A stretch of DNA of 24,858 bases from Larix sibirica (Eukaryota > Streptophyta > Pinopsida > Pinales > Pinaceae): contig NWUY0300027555.1 of assembly GCA_004151065.3 (NCBI GenBank), positions 26,956 through 51,813 of the forward strand, written 5' to 3'. The position numbers and the translations under genes were made by a program. Shown here one piece after another: positions 10,201 through 19,200 of this stretch (position 1 is its first letter; each line of letters begins with the position of its first letter). Below the pieces are notes generated by a model. That model was not told the DNA's origin, did not search any database, and worked only from the letters and a program-made list of their open reading frames with translations.

Positions 10201-13200
10201 GTGAACTTGTATTCGATTCGGTGCAGTTCAGTTAACTGGAATTCTGAAAACTGCTAACAGACTCGACCGAGTTGACCAGTTTGGTACCGAACTGGCCAAG
10301 TCAGACATTGACTCGGCTGGTTCAGTACCAAACTGGTTCAAGGGCCAAGTCAATACGGTCTTCAGTCCAAGCTGACCGAGTATGAAAACTCAAAACACTG
10401 GTTGGTACAGAGACTTTTTGAGGTCAATGAATGCCACCATGCCTGGGATCCTGGCACGGTAGATCAAGGAGCCAAATCCATCCCATTGACATTGCTTGAC
10501 CATTACCACAGCACGAGAAACAAATGAAATTTGCAAGTTAATGGAAATGGAAGGAAATGCTAGTCTAGAGCATGACGTGCTATCATGGCTAGTGTTACCC
10601 CCAAAAATACATTAGCATTTTGAGAGTTTTCGAAGGCATGGTAATGTCATCTTCAGGTTTGTTCGTTTCCATAAAGTAATCCAGTCTGAAAGCTTAAAAC
10701 AAAGGCTGGCCATGAAAGAAATCCAGCAATACAATTCTGTTCTTCATAATGGTTTTCAGCATAACAGCGAAATTGAGGATGGATTCATTGCTGCCAAGAT
10801 CACAACCCTAGACAGGAATGGTTTATCAGCAGAAATAACTGAGTAGGGCAGCATGTAGGCCTGATAATTGGAATATGTAAAATGGGAATGTAAAAATATG
10901 TGGTGGTCCATCAGGCAATTGCATTTTCATCCAACTACCTTTGCTTCACAGGATGTGACAAAGTTTCCAGATGATCTACCAGCAAGTGTACCCCCAGAGG
11001 CATAGATATTATCAATCCAGTGTTCAAAATCATAAGCATTATCACATCTAGCTACAGTACTGTTATAATACCATTGAAGGCTGCCTGAAGTGTTTGGTCT
11101 CGAATTAAATGTCCCCAAGCTGGTGATTGTGGAATACCCTGAAATCAGCATGATTATGGAGAGGAATTTTGGCTCAGATCCAAGTTGAATGCTCTGGGGC
11201 CGACTTGAATAAAAGCAGATTTGGGAATGTGACCGGCCTAAGTTCATTAGTGTCCAGGGGCCAACCTTTGTTTAATTAAGGAATGAACAGTTCTAAATAC
11301 ACATTGTGAGGAATTTATTAAATTGGATTGAGTGGAGCGCCATAGCTTTGAGGATTATTATATTGTTCATCATTACACACCTTTCCTCAGTCCATGGAGC
11401 TTGTGGTTGGTTTAGGTTTGTATTCACATGGAATTGCACCTTGCACATGATTTGAGTATTCATTGGTATGAAAAGGTAGTTGTAACAGTTTTAGCACATG
11501 TTCCTATGAGGTTGTTGACACCTTGGGAGAAAATGCCTTTGAAGACTATACTATCTTTGGGTTGCTTTGAGTCTCTATCAAATCCTTTGACTCATTGATA
11601 AAGCAAAGCATCCCACCCTTAGAAACCACCTTACACACCTATCCATGCTTGTTGATGGGACATATCATTTATGGAGGTCAAGCGTGCTACTTGAGGTGGG
11701 TTTATTGCATTTGATGAGGCGTGGTCACCTTATTTGGTTATTAAGTGGGCCGTCCCCCTCTTTGGAGGAGTTTGGAGGCCACATGTTGGAGCTACATAAC
11801 TGCCTTATTATTTTATCACTGCTGGACTTGTTGCATCAGATACTTAATTTATTGTTTTCTTTGGAGGAAAAGTGTATCTTAACCACTCTACACTATTTTG
11901 AGAGAAGTGGGTGAGTGAATAGTGGATCTAGGAAAACAAATGATATTTTAATGTAAGAGGAGATGAAGCTAGAAGCCTAAAAGACTAGCCCTCTCCATTT
12001 ATTTTTTATGGTTGGATTTGTAAGAGCTCCTCTCTTGAGCCTCGTTGAATATCTTGTAAAGGCTAATGGAAAGTTAAGGGTTTCATTTCAAAGTGTGGCG
12101 TCATGTTTCTTCCATATTGATGAATGTGTATTGATAAATAACTCTGCTGCAAGTAAGGACCTTAAGTAGGCTGCCTAGCTGTTAAGGAAGGAGGATTTAA
12201 CAAGGTAATCAATTGGTTCTTCTTTGTTGTTTCCATATTTAGAGCATTGTGTCATATCACTTCAGTAAAGGGTTGCATGTGTACCTAAATCATTGAATAA
12301 AATCACACCTTGTTTTCTTGTCATGTGCATAACTGTAGTACCCCCTAAAGGACCCATATAACTCTTGTTTCCCACAAATATTATTTATCATTCATACGTG
12401 AAAGTTATATGTTGTAACAACACTTTTCACCATCCCCCATTCATACATTTTCAGCCCTCTTGACTCTATCGATGAGTCCATTTGCCCAATCTTGGTAGGC
12501 ACTAGTCTAGGTCCTTCCATCACTCTTAGATTTCCTATACTATAACAACTATGTTTTGCTAGAGCTAACTCTCCACTTTACCTTGTGCCTCCATTGCCTA
12601 GCTTTAGCAATCCTATGTTAGGGGCACCCCCTTTGTGTTGAAGGAGAGTCGTCCTAAAGAAAGAAGAGGTTAGTGTGGTCACATTAGCTCCCCTCTTGGG
12701 TTGCCCAATGTCTTGCACCACTTTTAGACTTTCTAGCTTAAGTGTAAGATATATCGATAACAGGAAGAACCTGTTGGAGAAATCCCAGGAGCTAATTGTG
12801 CAAAGGATCCCATCCAAAAACCTATCAAGGGAAGAGTATCCACAAAAGGAAGTGTGTGAGAAAATGCAAAGGAGAGGGTTAGCCTAGTTGTGGGAGAAGA
12901 TATGAGGTTGGAAGCCATCATGGCCCCAGTTAGCTATGCCATTACTAGTTGCCACTTGCCCCATGGGAAAATTTGTTTCCAATGATGGGCTAAAGTGGTG
13001 GATGGAGAAAAATTGGCTAGAACCTTTGGACTACATCCCAAAATACCAGACACTCATTAGGGGTTGCCTCGCTTTCGACTCCGATCAGAATTAGATGTAG
13101 AAAAGCTATTAAACAGGAAATGGTTGTGGGATCCTTTGCTTCTAGATATTCAGAGGTGGAAACCAAGGTTCAACCCTAAGAAAAGGCCAACGTACTCACA

Positions 13201-16200
13201 GCTTGTTTAGGTCAACCTCTGAAGCCTGCCAATGGAAATGTGGAGTGAGCAAATCCTGAAAATAATAGAGTTGGATAAGTCTGGAAGAAGGGTTCCAATC
13301 AAAAATCAATACAAGAGTAATAAATTTTTTGGTTGAAATGGACCTAAGATAGGGATTACTAGAGGAATTGGAAATAAGGTGGGGGAAATGGTATTTTGTA
13401 CAAGTTTTATATTCCTGGAATATTCCCTTCAGGTGCTCATGGTGCCATGAAATAGGCCATGTCTAGAAGCACTTTTCATACCCACAAACGAAACAAATCT
13501 GGAGCGAAAAACAAGATGTTAAAGTTCATCCCTAATTCTCTCAAGGTAGAAAGAGCCCCTTGTGAAACAAAAGAGAACTTAGGGAAATCATGAAAAGAGA
13601 TGGATCCGCATTCTATCCAAGTAATAGACGCAAGGATTCCTAAGCAGTCAGGCAAAGAAGGAATCTGTATGGAGGCTTATAAGAAGCAGGAAAGGGTTGC
13701 ACTAGTGCTAGAAATCAAGGCAACGATAAAAGGAATGAGCAATATTGTTTCTAACTCGGTGTCTTGATCCCTTTTTGCCTCAATCAATTCAAATGAAAGA
13801 ATAGATCCAATCTTCAACAGTTCTCCAAGTCAGGAAGAAGGATTAGTAATCCAAAAAGAAACTCATAAAAATATGGAACCTATGGTCCTAATAGAATTCC
13901 TACCCTAGATTTACACAGTTGCCTCCCTATCAAATTCAATAGATCCAATCTCCAACAGTGCTACTCCTTGGAAGACGATGGGGTATATGGGCATAGATAT
14001 AACCTTAGATCCAAAAGAAATAACTCTCAAAAGAACAAAGAAAGGATTGAAGGAGGCTTGACTAAGGAGTCAGGACAATGAAATAACTCCTACAGTAGGC
14101 TAAAAATCATCTCTCCTAAGCACAAAAAAGTCATTAAGGAGGTTCAAGAAGGAAAATAGTTGACAATCATGAAAGGCCTTCAAGCAAGAAAATCCTTGGG
14201 GATGTTAAAACCATGATTATTCTGTTCTTGAATGTGAGAGGGGTAAGGTCACCCACAAAAAAGCTAGCCCTCAAAATATGATTTGCCAAATTCAAACCTG
14301 ATGTCATTCTATTACAGCAAATCATGAGTAGGGGAAAGAAAGTAGAGGCTATTTTATCACCCATCCTAAAAAATTGGTCAATTAGATCTCTGTACTCTGA
14401 AGGGAGATCAGGAGCAGTGCTGAAATTTGGCATTCACCCTTGCCCATCAAACAAAAAATCCATGACATTACAATATTTTTATTGCCCATCAATTTACATT
14501 CATATAAATTAATAGCCCAAATTTTACTTTCACAAAAAATTATAGATTGTGATTTTTTAAATGAGATATTGAGGATTGTTTTCAATGGTCCAAAGTAATA
14601 GAATAAATAAATCAAAAACACATTTTCAATATAAATATAAATAGAAAAGTAAGACAAGGTACACTATAAAAGAAAAACTACTATTAAAATTTTCATATAA
14701 ATTATATACTACGTGTAACTAAATAAAAATAGCCAAATAAAATTGCATGAATTGAAATAAAATTGTTGGTACCTGCTAGCTCAAAAAAATTCTCCTCGTT
14801 AATGCTTCTTGATGTTGTAATGCTGAACTTAAACCCAATCAGCAATATCTAAACTCATAAATGGTTGGACTATACTTACAATTACAATTCTTGACTAATC
14901 TACTCTATCACATTTGATCCAGAAATTGGAGTCATATGAATTGCGTTTATGTTTATTGAAGGCATTAAATTGAAAATGGAAAAAATTTTATTAATTGTAA
15001 AAAGTGCTGACAAAAACAGAAGATCAATTCAAATAAATATATGGAATGAAATTTGAAGTTTGAACAAAGACAGTATATTTACAGAAAAGGAAAAATTTGA
15101 TCTGAAGAAACTGGAAGAAACAAAGAGAAAGGTTCTGGAACAGGAAGAAGCAGCATGCAGAGCCATATAGTTGGCAGAAGAAGACGTAATACAAAATTCT
15201 TCCTAAATTATCCAAACACAAGAAGAATAACAACACAATCCGGCATATCATGGAAATGATGGTTCTAAGACCAGAACATTTCAGGAGATAGAAGAAGTAA
15301 GTGACAATTATTTCAAAACTTTGTTCCAAGACCCCTAGGACGCAACATATGCAAGATTCTCAAGATGGCCTTATACTTCACCAGATTAATAAATGAACAC
15401 TAACAGCAAAATGAGAGCCTGAATGCTTAAGTAACAAAGCAAGAATTGAAATCAGCTCTTCAATCTTTCAAGAGATCTAAAAGTCCAGGCCCGGATGGGT
15501 GAACAGCAGTATTCTAATTGGGCTTTTATGGATTGTTAATTGAAGGTAATTGAAGAAATCAAAAGGGCAGGGAAAGTCTTTGGGGCCTTGAACGCCACAT
15601 TCAAAGCATTAAACCCCAAGAGGAATGAACATGAAGCATTGGATGACTATAGGCCTATCTCACTATGTAATTCTATTTACAAAATTATAACAAAAATGTA
15701 AATCATAGCAAACAGGCTCCAAAGAATTATCTCAAAAGTAATCTCAGATGAACAATTTGGGTTCCTCAAAGGCATAGGTTCAACCCAAAAAGGAATGCAC
15801 TCAATCAAAATGATAAAAAAGTACCAGCTATGGTAATAAACCTTGATCTAGCTAAAGCTTTTGACAAGGTTAATTGGATGTACTTTAGGATAATCTTAAT
15901 CCACATAGGATTGAGCATTCAAGTTGTGAACTAAAGCTTGGGGTGCCTATCTTCAGCCTCATTTGTTGTGCTGATGAATGGATCGACCTTGAAATTTTTT
16001 TGATGCCACGAGAGGCCTAAAACAAGGCTGTCTAATGCCCCCCATTTATTTCACCTGATGGCAAAAGGCCCAAGCAGAGTGATAATAGCATACAAAAGAG
16101 AGGGTTCAATCAAAGGTATAAGTTTGGGGAATTGCGTATCATTGTCTCACATGTTATTTGTGGATAATTTTAATCCTTTTGGAGATGGGACCAAAAGAGA

Positions 16201-19200
16201 AGCAAAAAAGTTGATGGAGATACTAGACCTGTACAGCAAAACAATGGGGATAGAGATGAACAATGACAAGTATTCTATTCTATTCAATGGTCAATGGTCT
16301 AGAAGAAGGGGAAAGGCAATGTAAGTTGATTCACCCCTTCAATTATGTACCCTTTGATAATGGGGTTCAATATGTTTGCTTCAAAGTTCAAACTAACGCC
16401 CAATGACTACAGGTTTAGAGACTGGCTATGGTTGTATGAAAAACTAGAGAAGAGAGTTTGGGTGTTACATATGGTTGTCTAGATGGGAAAGACTAACACG
16501 AGTGAAATCAGTACTAGAAGGGATACCAGTACAGTGGCTTTCAATAGCCCATATTCCCAAGGGCATCTTGGAAAAAATAAGAAAATAAGCTTTTTATCTT
16601 CCTCTGGACAGGCAAAAGAGAGGAAGAGTGTATCCCTTTGGTGAAATGAAAGAAGTCGGCCACACAAAAAGAAGACGGTGGATGGGGGCTTAAGAACATA
16701 TATCTGTTTGGAATGGTTTTAGCAGATAAAAAGTTTGTGGAGATTTTTGTGCAATGAAGGACTATGGGGCAAAATAATGATGGCAAAATACATAATCCAA
16801 GATCAATTGATGAGTAGATTAAAAAGAGAGTAAAAGGCCATGGATGGGCATCAATAGTCTGGAAAGCAATGGTAAGGACATTCCCTCTAATAGGGAAATG
16901 GCTAGTCCGTAAAAATGGAGGAGGAAACAAAGTAAAAATAGGTGGAGATCCCTGGCTGAGGTGCTCAGAAAACTTCAGGTTATCATGTCTTCTAATCAAT
17001 ATCCTTCGCAACAAGGAGATATTCAGTCTAGGTGATGCAGCCAAACCAGAAGCTAATTCACTATCGAGTCAAGGTTGGAAATCAGATGTACAGCTTGGTA
17101 TCCAAGGAGAACTAGCAGAGACCAAGCAAAAACAGATCTTGGGAGAGACCAAGCAGGTGCATTCTATGTAAAATCAATGAAGAATCGGTTGACCATTTTC
17201 AAGTGAAGTTTGGAAAGAAGCTTTGAAGCTAACCAATGAAGATGTGAGGTGGGAAGTAGAATCTACCTTAAAATGTTTCAAGAGATGGTGTGAGAATAAA
17301 AAAGTCATAGAGCACAGAGGACTTCCCTGCACAGTGGCCTAGACAATATGGCTTGCTAGAAATGAAATGACTTTTCAAGATAAAGATATCATTCCCATTC
17401 AGGTTTGTGTCTAGATAAGATGTGCATATGATGGTATTCATGTTCCAATGAAGGTAACGACTAGGAGAACAATAAAATAGCTTGATATTGTTTTTTCCAA
17501 GTCCTGGGGATTCTTCAACAGAGCTTGTCAAAGCCCCTCAGGTGATTGTGGTTCAGGTGGTATCTTATTTCTGTCAAAAAATAAATCCATGGCCTTTAAA
17601 GCAGCAATGGGTCAAGGAATCAACAATAAATCAGAAATGTGTGCCGTGCGTTGATTCTGCTAAAGCTGGCAGAGGATTGGCAAACTTACAGGTATTTGGT
17701 GATGGTAAAATTGTTATTGACTGCGCAACTGGAAAGATACATATGGAGAATTTTCTGTTATTTCCAGTCATGGAGAAGGTCAATCGAAAAGAAGCTATTT
17801 CGAATTCGAATGTATAACATTCAATCATGTTTACAGAGAACTTAATGGAACTGCAGATAAACTATAAAAGGAAGCATTACTCCTACAATAAGGTTCACTG
17901 GTTATAGTTGAGACAAATGAAAGGGGTTCTCTCACAAGCGAGAGCTCATTCATTTTCTAAAAGATCTATAGTTACAAAGAGACTGGTCAGAATTTTGAAG
18001 CAGATACCTAGAAGCTGTATTTATAAACAGTAATTTAGTTTCTTTAATTGGCTATAAAGCCAGGTTTGATGGAACACTGTCCTTAGAGTCTTGGACATTT
18101 AAAGATTGTAGACTGAAGGAAGCTCTTGATAGCTCCTCTTTCTTTTTGCAAATGGCAGAGTAACATAGTCCTCTGGATTGTTGGAATGACACATCAAAAT
18201 CTATATTTTGATTTCATCTAGAAATATCAAATAAACTTTTGTTTCTTGGAAAAAAAATATATATCAATCTTCGGCAACCCTTCCTATAGTGCGTTTCTTT
18301 TAGGCATTCCCAAATGCTTGTATGCTTACGTAAATGCCTGTTTCCGTTAGTAGATGTGAAATATTTTATCGACTATATTTGAATTTTGGATGGAAGCCAA
18401 TAAGGTATTGGGTCATTGGTGAGGATGATAGCTTGTTCTGCCATTGGCCAAGGTTGATCTAGGGGAAGTACATCGCTCTCAGAAGCCAGATACAAGTCCT
18501 GACAACTAAACGATTTTTAAAAAAATTGATAACCCCCCCATCATAACAGCGTAAACAACTGTAAGTTCGACCCTTCCATGACAATAGAGCCTTCATGGGC
18601 AGTTGAATTTGCAAAAGAAGAAACATCCTTTTATAGTAGATAACTATATCAATCTTCAACAACCCCTTCCCATGTGTAGTTTTCTTGCATGCCTAGATGA
18701 TGTATTCTTACATAAATGCTTGCTTGCTTGCATTGGTAGATGTGAAATATTTTGAAGCTAATGGGGTGTTGGTCCATTGGTGAGGATGATGGTTTGTTCC
18801 ACTATCAACCAAGGTTCCGATCCAGGAAAGTTCCCCTCACTTTCGATCGCATGGTCGGAATCTCGGATCCAAGTAAAAGTCCTGAGTAATTTTGACAGAT
18901 AACCTATTGTTGTAAAAACTTAATTGAATGTAATTCTGATCATTTAACAGCAATAGAGCCTTTGCAGGCTGCTGAGTTTGCAAAAGCAGACTGTTGGTAA
19001 TAATAATCATATAATGATAAACCATCCCTTACTAAAAAGAAAGGATGGATTTAATAATTTATACAGTTATAATTATAACTATAAGAAAAGTCTTGCCATC
19101 AACTATGGATCCCACCTCCAATCAAGTGGATTAAGTATAACTTCTATGGAGCTTCAATAGGTAATTCAGGCCAGGCAAGGTGCAGATGGTGCTTTCAGGA

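Larger units (their letters stand above)
8498..10410. repeat. Composite repeat with inverted ends and ACTCGG/CCGAGT words
   Basis: The left end (GGTACCAATTTTTAAAATATTGG, then ACTCGG) is roughly the reverse complement of the right end (CTGACCGAG, then AAAACTCAAAACACTGGTTG and GTAC). A second copy of the right-hand end occurs at about 9836-9887 (CCGAGTTGG, GAGTTTTAAAACATTGG). The interior holds two long direct repeats and three tandem copies listed separately, along with many short words such as GACCAGTTTGGTA and CCAAGTCA. This looks like a fold-back or MITE-like family that has nested or duplicated. No transposase is seen. Confidence 0.55.
12903..18258 (+). mobile_element. Degenerate L1-type LINE, antisense to UEV1
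   Basis: The parts appear in the usual order of plant L1 elements: an ORF1 remnant with a DUF4283-like segment and a CCHC knuckle, ORF2 with endonuclease, reverse transcriptase, a C-terminal linker region and an RNase H domain, then a 3' tail with AAATAAAC (about 18229) and a short poly(A) at 18250-18257. Stops and frameshifts are frequent in every domain, so it cannot be active. About 0.5 kb of AT-rich DNA interrupts the endonuclease. The 5' limit is uncertain and no target-site duplication was identified. Confidence 0.85.

Noticed and set aside
8694-10262. The two 330-bp direct repeats as LTRs of one element
   Set aside because: They lack TG...CA ends, a primer-binding site and any gag-pol, and the interior is itself tandem repeat.
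14167-14657. Minus-strand frames over the LINE endonuclease and AT-rich insert
   Set aside because: They are shadows of the plus-strand endonuclease remnant and AT-rich DNA.
15024-15329. 101-codon minus-strand open frame, Phe/Leu/Cys-rich
   Set aside because: It is antisense to the LINE linker before RT; its hydrophobic look comes from reading an A- and G-rich sequence backwards.
16541-17044. 167-codon minus-strand open frame
   Set aside because: It is the reverse-strand shadow of the plus-strand LINE ORF2 C-terminal region, whose motifs are clear on the other strand.
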